Counted from the first letter of the stretch, positions 46,708 through 58,035 are shown. The stretch: DNA of 64,000 bases from Epiperipatus broadwayi (GCA_028023455.1 JAQFVV010012496.1:1302001-1366000), one strand, 5' to 3'. Notes: generated from the letters alone by a model not told the origin. A program made the numbers and translations.

Positions 46708-47200
46708 TTGCTAGGCATATCCTTTTGCCCAAGGATCAAAAAAAAATATTTACCATTAGTGTTGATGCAGAGCCTCATATTATGGGGAAACAAAAACTAC
46801 CATTACAAACAGAGCATCCCAGCCATATATATGTATAAAAGGGCACTGAATAACAAGGAGTCTACATCAGCTTTCTTGGAACATGATAAAACTACTGGAC
46901 ACAGATTTGAACCCACCAACTCCAAAATAATGTGCAAAGAGAGAAATGACCATAGGCGCAAAATAAAGGAGGCATATTTCATAAATAATGACACCCAATC
47001 AATTAATAGAAAAGCACCTGTTTCACCATTTCAAAAAGATGGACAGACTAATTCAAACAATATTTAAATAAAATACTGAAACATCTAAATAATTAACATA
47101 AATTTGAATACTCCCCCCTCATCTCTATCAACCGCACGCAGCTATGAGTATGAAGCCATAGAGCTTTGAAAGCGCTAAGCTTTAAATAAATTATTAATAA
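46708..47200 (+). pseudogene. Penelope-like GIY-YIG endonuclease C-terminal fragment and 3' tail
   Basis: An open frame to 47067 with SAFLEHDKTTGHRFEPTNSK, then ERNDHRRKIKEAYFINND, SINRKAP and a short tail. It is the best preserved Penelope endonuclease end in the window and is close to the minus-strand copy at 13000-13165. It is followed by the non-coding tail with agctatgagtatgaagcc, agagctttgaaagcgct (47140-47185). The N-terminal GIY-YIG motif and RT are missing. Confidence 0.8.
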
Positions 47201-47634
47201 ATATAACTTCTTTAACGAGCGTTAAAAGCGCATAATTATTGATATTATAAAATAAATATATATATTTAGCTATACAAGTAGATTGATTAAGATTCAAATC
47301 ATGAAAAGGATTGAAAATTTCAAGACTTTAGCCTGACTAGTGTGTGAAAAGTAAAACTGGCTTCCAGATAAAGATGCACATTCCAATATTCCTCACTGAT
47401 GAACACCAAAAGTCATGAATTAGTCCGGAACCTATTTCACACTGCTATATAAAGTATACTAATTATAATACTTATGCAGTTAGTTCTAGAGTAAATTGCT
47501 ATAATTAATTGCCGTTTAACGTAAACATATTCTTATGAAGCTTAATTTTACAGTATTAACACTTACTAAAGTCAAAACACATTACATAGGATATAGAGAT
47601 TTGAACTTCCACCATCCACCCGATCTCAAACAAC
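47201..47634. other. AT-rich DNA with a decayed family A hammerhead at 47388-47430
   Basis: Around 47390 the plus strand has cctcactgatgaacaccaaa and gaattagtccgg, a decayed form of the family A box order. Nothing else recognised. Confidence 0.35.
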
Positions 47635-47830
47635 CAATACAATATATATGTGTGGAAGTTTATGATCTGGCCCAGCTGATGAGTGCTGTTTCTGTACAAA
47701 ATACATTTATTGGGGTGATTTATCTTTTTCACGTGTGATCATGGGAGGATGAATACAGACTGAAAATCCTAAGTTCAAATTCCTCCATTTCCTATAGTAA
47801 AAATTCAGTATACTGAATTAATAGGTTAAT
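47635..47830 (+). repeat. Family B SINE fragment
   Basis: Plus-sense family B: tgatctggcccagctgatgag, tgctgtttctgtac, aaaatacatttattggggtg, then gtgatcatgggaggatg and aagttcaaattcctcc (B-box-like). The box CTGATGA is intact but GAAA has become AAAA, so the hammerhead is inactive by rule. Confidence 0.6.
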
Positions 47831-48059
47831 TACATAGAATATATATATGACAGATATATGCGTTAATAATACCAATCGCAGCAATACTTTCAAGTCATTA
47901 TAATCATTATAAATTGTAACAAATAATAAAAAAAATCATATACAACAGCTAAAAATATATATTAAATCGTACATAAAATTTTTTTTTCAGCACAGTGTTT
48001 AAAGCCCTTTTCAGATGTTAATCTATTTTAACATTATGTTATGTGATAGGATGCCCTGT
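47831..48059. other. AT-rich DNA, no feature
   Basis: No recognised element. Confidence 0.4.
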
Positions 48060-48690
48060 GATTTCTCCTTAAATGGAGTCAGGAATCTCTCAGCAAGTAT
48101 GCCCAGAGAAACCTGTTACGACTATACCTTCCCTTTCCATTCCCCACCCTAAGTTTTCCCATTATCCGGCTTCTTCCCATTTCCACAACATAATCTTTGT
48201 CAACTCTATGGCCTTTATATCTAAATCCCCTTATATTTTCCCAAACCCAGCATAAAAACCAATAACCCATTTTCTGTATAATCACTTTGTTCATATTTAT
48301 TCTTCCATAACTTCATTATTTGTACCCTTTCTGTTTTCAAGCATTTACATCCAATTAACAGATGCCTAATATTTTCTATTCCTTCCTTACACAATTTGCA
48401 GACTAAATCACCCATATTTTTCCATTTACATGTATATTCTCTTGTTGCTAAAGATCCCGTTCGAGCCTTAAACAATAAACTACTTTCCTTGCTATTATCA
48501 TAAATTAACTCACACCCAATATTTCATTTACTTCTATACATATTTAAATTCTTTTTACTCTCCATACTAGTTCTCCATCTAACTCCCTATTCTTTATTAA
48601 TAAATCTATTCTTTTATCCCATTCCTTATCACTATAACACTTAACAATCCTCCTAACACAATCATCACATCTTTTACAAAAATAAAATAT
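48060..48690 (-). pseudogene. LINE reverse-transcriptase C-terminus with zinc knuckle, relic
   Basis: The minus strand encodes SLLFKARTGSLATREYTC, then CKLCKEGIENIRHLLIGC and LKTERVQIMKLWKNKY. The C-x-L-C...H-x-L-x-x-C knuckle after an FK-x-RTG block is the usual end of many non-LTR retrotransposon RTs. An upstream frame (48690-48480) gives SDKEWDKRIDLLIKNREL, joined by a frameshift and a stop. The region downstream of 48221 is non-coding tail. The rest of the RT is absent, so it is 5'-truncated. The clade cannot be fixed from this part. Confidence 0.75.
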
Positions 48691-48904
48691 TAGTATAATA
48701 GAATAAAACCTTCATATAGATCTAATATAACTTTAAAAAATTGACTACATAATATAACAATGTACAAAACGAATAATACATATACAGTATTATACAACTT
48801 TATATCTATATTATTTTATATAATTTTCCATTCATTTCTAAATTTATTGAAGTTTTAATATTTGATTGAATACAAGTATAATTTTCATATCTGGAGTGAT
48901 GTAA

Positions 48905-49605
48905 TTATATAAGGGATTTGAACTCAGATTTTCAAACTCCCTTCAGCTATCCAATCTATCTCATATATGCAAAAAAGATAAATGATCTCCAATATAAGTA
49001 TTTCATGCTGAATCAGCACTCATCAGTTGGTTCAGATCACCATTTCCTACACATATATACAATCACTGTTCAGTTTATATTAAGATAACAAATCTTCAAA
49101 CTTTAATGGACAGGCTTCCATCTACACATCTCCAACTCCTCAGCCATTAATTCCATTGAAAATCTGATGAAGAAATGCCCAAAACCCTATTGATGCCAAT
49201 ATTATTACATGCTTATGTTGACCAATCCATCTAAATACATATTTAAATTGATTTTAGTCTGTATTCTGCTCTTCCCTCTTCTATATATTTTTAGATTTGG
49301 TCATCAGATTTTCAATGGAATGGATGGCTGAGAAGTTGGAGTAGATTGAAGCCTGTCCATTAAAGTATGAAGATTTGCTATCTTGATATAAACCGAGCAC
49401 TGATTATATATATTTGTGGGAGATGATGATCTGGACCAACAGATGAGTCCTGGTTCAGCACAAAATACAAATATTGGAGATTTATCTTATATGCACGTGT
49501 CTAGTCATGTGTATCGGTTATATGAAATAGACTGGATAGCTAAAGGGAGCTTGAAAATCTGTGTTCAAATCCCTTATATAATTATTGAAGTTTTGTAAAT
49601 ATAAA
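48905..49605. mobile_element. Family B SINE as an inverted dimer
   Basis: The outer ends are inverted copies (tatataagggatttgaactc and gttcaaatcccttatataa), as are the inner parts (ggacaggcttccatc and gaagcctgtccattaaag). Each arm has a tRNA-like part with a B-box-like gttcaaatccc and an A-box-like tggatagctaaagg, then the hammerhead. The left arm hammerhead (48989-49030, minus) is intact. The right arm (49437-49480, plus) is mutated to CAGATGA with CAAAA for GAAA. The centre (49150-49290) is not paired. Confidence 0.8.
48989..49030 (-). ncRNA. Hammerhead ribozyme, family B
   Basis: Minus strand: CCAA (stem I), box CTGATGA, stem II GTGCTG with CAGCAT around ATT, GAA, stem III ATA-CT-TAT, cleavage base A, TTGG closing stem I. 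All invariant bases are present. Stem II has six pairs, one of them G-U. Stem III of three A-U pairs is weak, so dimeric cleavage is a possibility. Confidence 0.7.
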
Positions 49606-52474
49606 AAATGTTAGGATCTGCATAATTGTTTTCTTTAAAACAATTCATAAATAATTATAATTACATATATTACATAAACATTCTTAAATAAATCTTGATT
49701 CGGCAAAATAAATCAACAACAACACGATACTAGAAGACATTCAACTGGAACACAAAAATAATTGCAATGAATCTCTAATCACTAACTCCATATTTTTACC
49801 AATACTTTAGGTAAAATATCTTATTCGTTATCATCTATTTGTAATCAATTATGGCCTAATGGAAAAAAAAAAGATCGGTGCAAAGATGAGTTTTGCAGTG
49901 ACTATACAAATCTATCTATGAACTTCAAAGATGTCCACCATAAATCGTTGACTGCTTTTTTGATATTTTGTGATGCTATATTTTTAACTTCTGCAGTGAA
50001 CTTTTAATTTTGAGGATTTTCCAAGATTTTGCAAGTTAAAGCTCTCTTTTTATTCTACATTTGGTTACATTTTCACAAGTATTGCAAATACTAACACGTT
50101 CTGTGATGTTTTCGAGATAATTTTATAATGTAAATGGAAAGTGCCCCAAATTATGCCTAAATTCATCATACAAATATATTTTTAGAAAGTCTATTATTAT
50201 TCATTCGCTTGCAAGCTTATTCCAATGATGAGATACTTTTGTAAAAATATATTCAATAACATCACATCTGAGAAATTTGACGAACTTACTATTATCTATA
50301 AATAGAGTGAAATAATCTTAGCTTAGTAAACTCATTTTTTAAACTGCTTAATTATTCTCCTACTGGAAAACATTTTAAAAATGCTTATGCTTCATGGTGA
50401 CAAGTTTTGACTGGGCTGAAGAATCATCATCATATTTATCTCAAAATAAAGTATTCTTCAAGTGTTTGAAATATTTTCATTGTGAAGTTACGTATTTATA
50501 AAAACTTTCCAAGTCTCCTTGATTTTTATCGATGCATTCTTCATCTTACCAAGGCAAAAAGCTAGAGGAACCACTGTCTCTATGCATGAAATTCACAAAC
50601 AACCGGCGATCAAGTGAAAACAAATGACCATAGTATGGATCAAACAATTACACCTAGAAAGATTGCATAATTACTAGAGCACTTCAACAAGAACAAACTA
50701 TTAACACTTTACCATGGGAGGAAGAAAGAATCTTTAAGGATATGCATATGTAGAAAATCTACTTAGATTAATGGATTATTATATGCCATTGAAAGCCTTG
50801 TTTCTAGAGTAGGGGAAGGATTGGAAAATCTGTGTTTATATTATGCGGCTACGGATTGTAAACAAAATGGAATTCATAATTACGTAAACATGTACAGATT
50901 GTTCCTGAATTAATTATCTTAATTTTAATATAGTCTAGAAATATATATATATATGATAATATTAATAATTTACAAATATAATAAACAGAATATTATGTAT
51001 TGGCCATTTATATGCAAAAGATAGGATCCTTATAAAAAACTCTTGGTCCAAAATTAGTATTGGAAGAAATGGCTAATTAATGCCTTAATAGTGTATGTAC
51101 GAAGTAAGCATAAAAAAATCTTAGAAAGAGATGGTCGATTTACATTTAATAACGGATTGTAAGCTGAAACAAAATATGAAATTGCCAGAAGCTTCGTTGC
51201 TCCAGAATGCGCGCGCGCACACACATGTATTTATAAATTAATAAAACAAGTTATACGAAATTTGCTTTTAAGCTTGCATTTAAATGTTCACTAGAGGGAG
51301 CTTACCAATAGCTTTAATCAAGCTTTATTTTATAAGTGCTGAAAGATAAAGAATTCAAAATCTCTATCGGAAAGTCCCTATCTCCAGACCAATTGGTTTC
51401 TAGCTTGTGGCTCACCATAGTGGAGTGCTGGGACTCTAGAAACTAGATCTAAAATGCTAACTCAAAAGTCAGCATTTATGAAACACGTTACTATCAATTC
51501 AAAAGTGTGAACTTTTCAGACAGATAAAAGAATTCAAATCCAGCCTTACAAACCAGTTAGCTATAGAGTGTGAATTCAGATCAGTTCGACCATATATATA
51601 ACAGTAACAAGCACAGGTGAAAAAGATTTTGTAATCAAAACACATTTGTCGGGTAATTAATATTATTCCATGGGTGTGAGAAGAGAAACCCACAACTAGA
51701 GGATTAATAATAGACTATATTTATTTCTTATGGAATCCCAAATTATTTATTTAATCATATTTATTATTGTTAAATAAACTGTTGTTATTAAACTTGTGTT
51801 CATTTATTTGAAGCTATTGGTGTCTCCCGATTGATATCTAATTAATATCTTGGGGACATAGCAGAAATAAAAGACTCTCTCCATAAGAATAGGAAAAGAT
51901 TAGCTGTAGACACCATATGACCTTTATTAAGAACAGTCAACTGAAAAATATACCAGTGGATAGAGTAAATTCCACCCTATAAGGTAAGATCTCTTTAGGA
52001 TTCAACTCATACACTGTAAAAGAAAAGAATCGATTTTTAAATTTTTTTCAACTTCCAACAACAACCTGGAATTTAGAATATCAAAAATCACATGCTAAGA
52101 GATTAGAAAAAGTGGACTAATATTGAAACATTTGTTGACGTTAAAGTCGGCTAATGCAAATCTGCAATTTTATCTGAAACAGTACAAATAAGTAATAATT
52201 CTATTCTAAAATGTGTTGACTGAATAAAAGAAAAATATGGAGCTGCTAAATTTACAATGGAAGAAAGCATTAAGGAACTTCAGATTTAAAGATACTCAAT
52301 TTTACGCAAATGCTGTCAAGATAAATAATAGAACTATTATAACAAAAAAATATTTTACATCAGGGTAGTATGGTTGAATTTTTTACTATTGATAAGGAAC
52401 AAGAAAGTCAATTTCAAACATTTAAATCAAAAGTAAACTCCAGCATAAAAATTATTTCCAAATAATATTTAAAT
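49606..52474. other. Intergenic DNA, no gene recognised
   Basis: AT-rich. Less AT-rich minus-strand stretches at 49860-50650 suggest a heavily decayed transposase, but no family motif could be placed. A diverged family A piece lies at 51370-51450 (gtttctagcttgtggctcacc). A CG/CA dinucleotide run (gcgcgcgcacacacat) is at 51210. A frame at 51499-51693 is not recognised. Confidence 0.35.
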
Positions 52475-53002
52475 GTTAAGCCATTAAACATCACAAGATC
52501 ACCATTTCTTATGCTTGCTCATAACTGTTATTAAAACAAGCAAAACTCTCAATATAGTAGTGCCACTCAGTGTAAGCCAGACTAAGCAATGGATGCCAGA
52601 AGGCTTGTGCATAAAATCCCTATCTAATGCCCACTCATCCAATATCCCCAGACTAGTTTCTAGCTTGTGGCTTTCATCAGTGAGGAACCTTGTATCTGAG
52701 AGCACTGCACCTAGATCTTAGGATCTAATGCAGCCCTCCACCAGCTACCTTTTATCTCATAGTTTTGTAATAAAGTAAAGATAAAAGGTGGCTGCTGGTA
52801 AGTTGCATTAGATCCTAAGATCTAGGTGCAGTGCTCTCAGATCTAAGGCTCCTCACTGACACAAGCCACAAGCTAGAAACTAGTCTGGAGTTATTGGATG
52901 AGTAGGCACTAGATATGGAGTTTATGCACAAGCCTTCTGGCATCCATTGATTACTCTGGGTTGCACTGAGTGGCACTACTGTATGGAGAGTTTTGCCTGT
53001 TT
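52475..53002. mobile_element. Family A foldback element, copy 7, complete, 12-bp target duplication
   Basis: Flanked by taatatttaaat at 52463-52474 and 53003-53014. It starts gttaagccattaaacatc and ends gagagttttgcctgtt. The left half (52530-52750) and right half (52785-53002) are inverted copies with few mismatches, meeting around a short agataaaagg...aaaaggtgg centre. The left hammerhead keeps all boxes; the right has CTGACAC. This is the clearest full-length inverted dimer in the window. Both strand frames across it are by-products. Confidence 0.9.
52645..52686 (-). ncRNA. Hammerhead ribozyme, family A, one stem II mismatch
   Basis: Minus strand: TCCTCA (stem I), CTGATGA, then AAGC and GCTA around CACAA. 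The outermost stem II position is an A-A mismatch, the next three pair. GAAAC, TA, GTC and TGGGGA follow, completing a 2-bp stem III and a 6-bp stem I. Conserved bases are all present but the 10.1/11.1 mismatch may lower activity. Confidence 0.5.
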
Positions 53003-53014
53003 TAATATTTAAAT

Positions 53015-53639
53015 ATCCCAGAAAAGTTTATTCAATATCTACACCTGTTTTAAAATCATTCTACAAAACTAACAATGATAAAAGATCTATAATCATTATC
53101 ATAGACAATTAGGAAATTTTCTAACTGATGAATTTTACCGTTATTTAGCAGAGAAAAAATTACAGGGATGATGTACAATGTTTTGGATAAGCCCAACAAT
53201 AAACATTTAATATTGGAGCTCAATAGTATCAAACATAACGTTACATTTTACACAGATGATGGTATTAAAAAAAAAAGACCCATTTTAAGTACTGATTACA
53301 AACAGAGCATCAGTATTAGTTTTCTCTAATACTGCTATCGTCAATATATACATATGTAAAAAAAGTACATTCAATGGAAATACCCATCATTCATGCAATA
53401 GACTGTTTGTTCATCTGTTATAATAACTTTTAGAAGCAAAGCCTCACATTATTTTTTGTAAGACAAGAACACATGTCTAGATCATTTCTGCAAACTTTGT
53501 AAACTTAAAAGCAATAAAAATCATCAAAGTTCAAAACTTGTGCCCCTATCAATGGATATACAGCATAATCAGCGAATATTTCCAAAATAAAAATTTAAAT
53601 TGACACAACAGATTTACTCAGTCATGTTATCACATGGAA
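53015..53639. other. Intergenic DNA with an unidentified decayed frame
   Basis: At 53150-53330 the plus strand reads an open stretch with VLDKPNNKHLILELNSIKHN and LSTDYKQSISISF. It looks like transposon coding sequence but I cannot name the family. Confidence 0.35.
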
Positions 53640-53885
53640 TATAATAATGATATTCAAAATTACCATAAATACACAACTCAACCAGACTAGCCAGGAAAAT
53701 AAACTCTAAAACCTTCACTGTTATAAAGGGACTTCTTAAGTGTAAAGAACTATAAAGGGACAACATATTTAAACTAAACATTACCCACAATTCCCTTTAC
53801 ATCCCATACACCCTTAATATTAAAAGAACTTTTAAATAAGTTAATTGCTTCAGAATCATACATTTTTAATAATAAAGATTCTTTA
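53640..53885. repeat. Family D copy 3, one arm
   Basis: Matches the left arm of the palindrome at 37885 (caccagactagcc, acttcttaagtgtaaag, cccacaattccc, gcttcagaatcatac). The right arm is missing. Confidence 0.65.
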
Positions 53886-54419
53886 ATTCTTCTTTTTATT
53901 TCATTTCTCTCAAAGAAGACAACCTTTGCTTCATCAAAATTAATAGTGTGGCCTGTATTTTAATACAATATCAATAAAAATTAAAAGTGTGGACTCTATG
54001 TATAATAATGATATTATACATTTTGCAAATAATATTTCATCTTCAGAAGTGTTATCTGAATAAAAAAAAAAAAAGCAAGAAAAAAAGTAAACCCCAAAAA
54101 GGACAACAAAAATAAATTTAATGCATCATTTTAAAAAATATTGATGCCTCTTATGTAAAACAATACACTATAGACAGTAATTTACTACCTGATTTAAAAA
54201 AAAAAAAAAAAAATGGCTGATAAGCCACACTGGATTTGATAATCCCAGTATGGTGCTGCAATTTTAGTAGAGTTGCACACAAGTGTGCATGCAACAAACA
54301 CACACACAAAAAAAACAAGATTGTGAAGAGGACTTTAACATAATGCAGAAAAATAGATCGATTATTGAATAATGATGATGAACAAAATTCAGATTTATAT
54401 AAAAAATCTATATATACCA
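53886..54419. other. AT-rich DNA, no feature
   Basis: Long A runs and a CA run near 54300. Nothing recognised. Confidence 0.4.
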
Positions 54420-54500
54420 TTAAAACCAGTCAACACTTAGCAATCCCAATATCAATAACAATCACACACTGTTGTCAAGGTAACCTCCTTTTAACAATAT
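54420..54500 (+). repeat. Family E fragment, one end
   Basis: Matches the end of the foldback element at 19588: aaaccagtcaacacttagc, then cactgttgtcaaggtaacc and ttttaacaat. It breaks off at a TA microsatellite. Confidence 0.7.
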
Positions 54501-54545
54501 ATATATATATATATATGTTTAAAAATAATGCAGTATTTAATCTTA

Positions 54546-54791
54546 AGTCAATAAACATCACATGACCACCACCTCTTATGTTTGTGTATAACTGTTGTTA
54601 AAACAGGCAAAACTCACTATATATATTGCCACACACAGCAAACTAGAGTAATCAATCTCAGATCCAAGGCTACTCACTGACGAAAGCCATAAGCCTGAAA
54701 CTAGTCTGGGGATATTGGATGAGTAGGCACTAGATGGGGATTTTATGCACAAGCCTTCTGGCATCCATTGATATATGTAGTGAGTTTTGCC
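54546..54791 (+). mobile_element. Family A element, copy 8, 12-bp target duplication
   Basis: Flanked by tatttaatctta at 54534-54545 and 54792-54803. Short form of 246 bp with both ends and one hammerhead (54668-54712): CTGACGA box, AAGC with GCCT around CATAA, GAAAC TA GTC and TGGGGA. One A-C mismatch lies inside stem II. Confidence 0.8.
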
Positions 54792-54803
54792 TATTTAATC
54801 TTA

Positions 54804-55472
54804 CTTTAAAAATTAATGAGGTTAAGTCTAGTTGAAACACACTGGTATGATATAGTTGACATATTTTAAATTCAAACAGATTTTATTGCCATTTTATAGT
54901 AGGTACTAAGGCACTTTTTTTTTCCATTTACAAGTGTTCCCAACAATAAAAACTGCTAAATTATCTCATTACACATATAAATGGATTTATGGATTACAAA
55001 AGTAAATGTTGGAGGACTAAACTCTATCTAAAGTAATTTTGCATTAAACAATTGGGCAGCACTGTTTTCTCCACACGTAAATGACATACAGTAACAAAAT
55101 ATTCCGTAAATTAGTTTATTAATTCTCTGCAGTTTCTATACAAATGTGCATGTTGTCCGTTTCATCAAATGTTCTGGCAACAGTTAGAGTTGGAATATTA
55201 ATTAATTCATGATAAATCATCCTTCTCAAATATTCAAAATTATCCATCATGATTATGGTTACCTTGGTTCATCCTGCTTTAGCAACAAATATTATTGTAC
55301 TTTATTCGCATAATGATATTAATGAAAGGTGAATGTTATAACAATCAACAACAAAACAGGTTACAACTATAAAAACAAAGATTTATTAACTCTAAGTACA
55401 TTCAATACAATCAGGTATTATAATCATAGCAGAATAAAGCAAGTGAGGAGTTGTGATCCATAGGTAATGGTG
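54804..55472. other. AT-rich DNA, no feature
   Basis: No recognised element or frame. Confidence 0.4.
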
Positions 55473-55487
55473 AATATGGATATCAAA

Positions 55488-55879
55488 GGCAAAACTCCCC
55501 ATACAGTAGTGCCACCCTGTGCCAAACAGAGTAATCAATGGATGCCAGAAGGCTTGTGCATAAAATCCCTATCTAGTGCCTACTCATCCAATATCCCCAG
55601 ACTAGTTTCTGGCTTGTGGCCATCATCAGTGAGGAGCCTTGGATCTGAGAGCCCTGCACCTAGATCTTAGGATCTAATGCAACCCTCCAGCAGCCACCTT
55701 TTACCTCTACTTTACTACAAAACTATGAGAATGAAATTGAAAATATTGTTAATATCTTCAATCTAAGCTCAATAGCTTATATATTCATATGGGTCTGAAC
55801 TCAATTCTAGTCTGGGGATATTGGATGAGTAGGCACTAGATAGGGATTTTATGCACAAGCATGTGATGTTTGATGGTTT
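55488..55879 (-). mobile_element. Family A element, copy 9, with target duplication
   Basis: Minus-oriented: its 3' end is at the left (ggcaaaactccccatacag) and its 5' end at the right (catgtgatgtttgatggttt). It is flanked by aatatggatatcaaa at 55473-55487 and 55880-55894; part of this 15-bp match may be chance. It holds the best-paired hammerhead of the family. Confidence 0.8.
55594..55635 (-). ncRNA. Hammerhead ribozyme (type I, minimal stem III), family A, best copy
   Basis: Minus strand: TCCTCA pairs with TGGGGA to form a 6-bp stem I. Box CTGATGA is followed by TGGC and GCCA, a perfect 4-bp stem II around CACAA. GAA, then AC, a TA loop and GT form stem III, and the cleavage base is C in GTC. 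Every position conserved in natural hammerheads is present. The stem II sequence is identical to the copy at 24777-24816, which lies in a different insertion. Confidence 0.75.
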
Positions 55880-55894
55880 AATATGGATATCAAA

Positions 55895-56097
55895 AGGATC
55901 AAAATGAACACATACTGAGAAAATTTGCATGTTAATGAGAAAGGGGGGGAGCTATAGATCCCATTTCTTAGAGATCAGAATGCTGGATTCCTTTTTATCG
56001 ATATTAAGCATAGATGAATACTTTATCATCATGATTAGTGACTTCAATGCAACATAGTTTGACATTGTCAGAAAATACTTAAATATGACTTCATAAA
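55895..56097. other. AT-rich DNA, no feature
   Basis: No recognised element. Confidence 0.4.
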
Positions 56098-56750
56098 ATT
56101 CAAATATAGGATGTAAATACGTTCATTTAAATGAGCCACTTTTTTGATAGGAGGATGCAGGATTCATTTTTGTTGATTGCATGAATGTTATTGGCAATAT
56201 GCTAAGCCTCTTTAACTTTACATTTAGCATCGTTTCTTTCAGAGCAGACAATTCTGACAGATGTAGGTTCAAAGCTGTGGCCGAGCTCATGCTCAAAGAA
56301 AATAGATTTAGCTTCCATACTCATCTTAGCTCAATTGTATTAGTATTGCCTAATTAACGATACTAAAGATAAGCTGCCCCTTGAGCAGAAGTCTCAAGAT
56401 GGGTTTGAAATTGGATGCAAACAACATAAACTGCCATACAGTTTATTACGCAGAATCGTGTGCCAATTTATCTACAAGAATCGCCCAGCAAAGATACCAA
56501 TATAATCGAGCTAGTACAAATAAGGAGGTTAAATATATTTCCTTTGAACACAAGTCTAAGCTTTGTCACAACTTTGAACCTACATCTACCAGCATCGTAT
56601 GCACTGAAAGAATCGATGCTAAACGTAAAATTAAAGAAGAATGGCATATTGCCAAGAATGTACACACAATAAATAAAAAAGAATCTTGCATCCCCCTATC
56701 AAAAAAGTGACTCATTTAAATTAATTTATTTACATCCTATATTTAAATTT
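56098..56750. mobile_element. Two Penelope-like element ends, head to head (inverted)
   Basis: A minus-sense endonuclease end (56335-56150: FFEHELGHSFEPTS, then SERNDAKCKVKEA, a stop and INKNESC) faces a plus-sense one (56381-56710). Their 3' tails are inverted copies (atttaaatgagccacttttt on the left; aaaaaagtgactcatttaaa on the right). The outer arms are about 150-200 bp. The middle 56336-56420 is not duplicated. Confidence 0.8.
56381..56710 (+). pseudogene. Penelope-like GIY-YIG endonuclease fragment with the YIG half visible
   Basis: A 109-codon frame containing CHTVYYAESCANLSTRI, the equivalent of YIGES...LxTRI that begins the GIY-YIG fold with YIG changed to YAE, then EHKSKLCHNFEPTSTSIVC, ERIDAKRKIKEEWHIAKN and INKKESC. 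It extends further upstream than the other Penelope fragments. The TGH motif is altered (KLCHNF) and KEA has become KEE, so it is probably inactive. Confidence 0.8.
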
Positions 56751-57449
56751 TATGCAAATCCCTTATTTTGTTTATTCTATGCTAATTATTACAAGTTCCT
56801 TGGACAACTATTGCTGTGAATATGATTACCAGGTAGCCAAAAGCATGCTAAACATACCATGCTCTAACGATTAAATAAAGCTTTTCTTTATTTATATTTT
56901 GTATGTATTTATTTTGAATTGCATTGTTCCGACAAAAGTTCATTGAAATTTTGAAGTTAAATACGACTAATAATCATTTAATGAGTGCCGAGGGATTCTT
57001 CTCTATTACTTTATATTGCTTTATCAGTAAAAACCATTAATTTTTAAATGATCTTTGTTTTTATTCACCTAAATTACACTATCCCCTTTGCAACCAAGTA
57101 ACTTTCTCTATTTTAGCTTTAAACTATACTCTTGAAGTTAAATATACAGATAAAATATATGTTTCGTCTTAATAAAAAAAAATACAATTTTTAAAATCTG
57201 TAATAACAAAAGCAGTGATATCAGAAATTTACATGTTTTTTTAAAAAAAAAAAGATATATTATCTCTGGAATCAACTGATACATGATTTTCTTTATTTGA
57301 CATTATACTATCCGCAATCAGTCATGCTACTTGGATTAATAAACCCATTACTAACAATGTAAAAGATCTTAATGGATACCTCAAGTGACTCTGCGTCAAT
57401 AGAATTGATCAAATATACATGCAGTTAAATCTCAAGATAAGTCTAAAAG
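56751..57449. other. AT-rich DNA, no feature
   Basis: Penelope tail remnants to about 56880, then AT-rich DNA with no recognised element. Confidence 0.4.
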
Positions 57450-57587
57450 ATATAATCTGATGAAGAGCAAATGTGGCTCTCAGAGCCCACATGCAGTTCT
57501 TAGTCGAGTTAAATGTGGCTCCCATTGAAACCGATTTTGCTTTAATTATTTCAGCTTTTTTTTTTTAATTGCACAAAAATGTGTAAT

Positions 57588-58035
57588 CACTAAACATCAC
57601 ATTATCACAATTCTTATGCTAGCACATAACTGTTATTAATACCAATCCTGCCTAATAGGATAGTGGGTTGTTAATGAGCCAAAGACACCAAAATGTATGG
57701 GTACTGAACTGGGTTCTGCCCCATATGACTATATAAGCTATTGAGTTTAGATTGAAAATATTAATTGTGTTTTCAATTTTATTCTCATAGTTTTGTAGTT
57801 AAGTAGAGATAAAAAGTGGCTGCTGGAGAGTTGCATTAGATCCTAAGATCTAGGTGCAGTGCTCTCAGATCCAAAGCTCCTCACTGATGAAGGCCACAAG
57901 CCAGAACCTAGTCTGGGGATATTGGATGAGTAGGCACTAGATAGGGATTTTATGCACAAGCCTTCTGGCATCTATTGATTACTCTGGTTGGCACTGAGTG
58001 GCACTACTGTATGGAGAGAGTTTTGCCTGTTTTAA
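57588..58035 (+). mobile_element. Family A element, copy 10, with target duplication
   Basis: Flanked by aaaaatgtgtaat (57575-57587) and aaaaaggtgtaat (58036-58048), one mismatch. The hammerhead near 57880 has CTGATGA and GCCA intact but GAACC for GAAAC. It is inserted in the hAT element. Confidence 0.75.

Noticed and set aside
49148-49185. Hammerhead at ctgatgaagaaatgccc
   Set aside because: No pairing stem II and no GAAA box downstream.
55467-55670. Recurrent small protein of about 60-70 residues with [20 protein letters not shown] in many places
   Set aside because: It is the translation of the family A repeat, including the complement of its hammerhead. Frames exist on both strands and differ between copies, and the stops are not conserved.
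57458-57500. Hammerhead at ctgatgaagagc...gctct
   Set aside because: Box and hairpin are present but CAG follows the stem where GAA is required. The hairpin is part of the hAT subterminal sequence.
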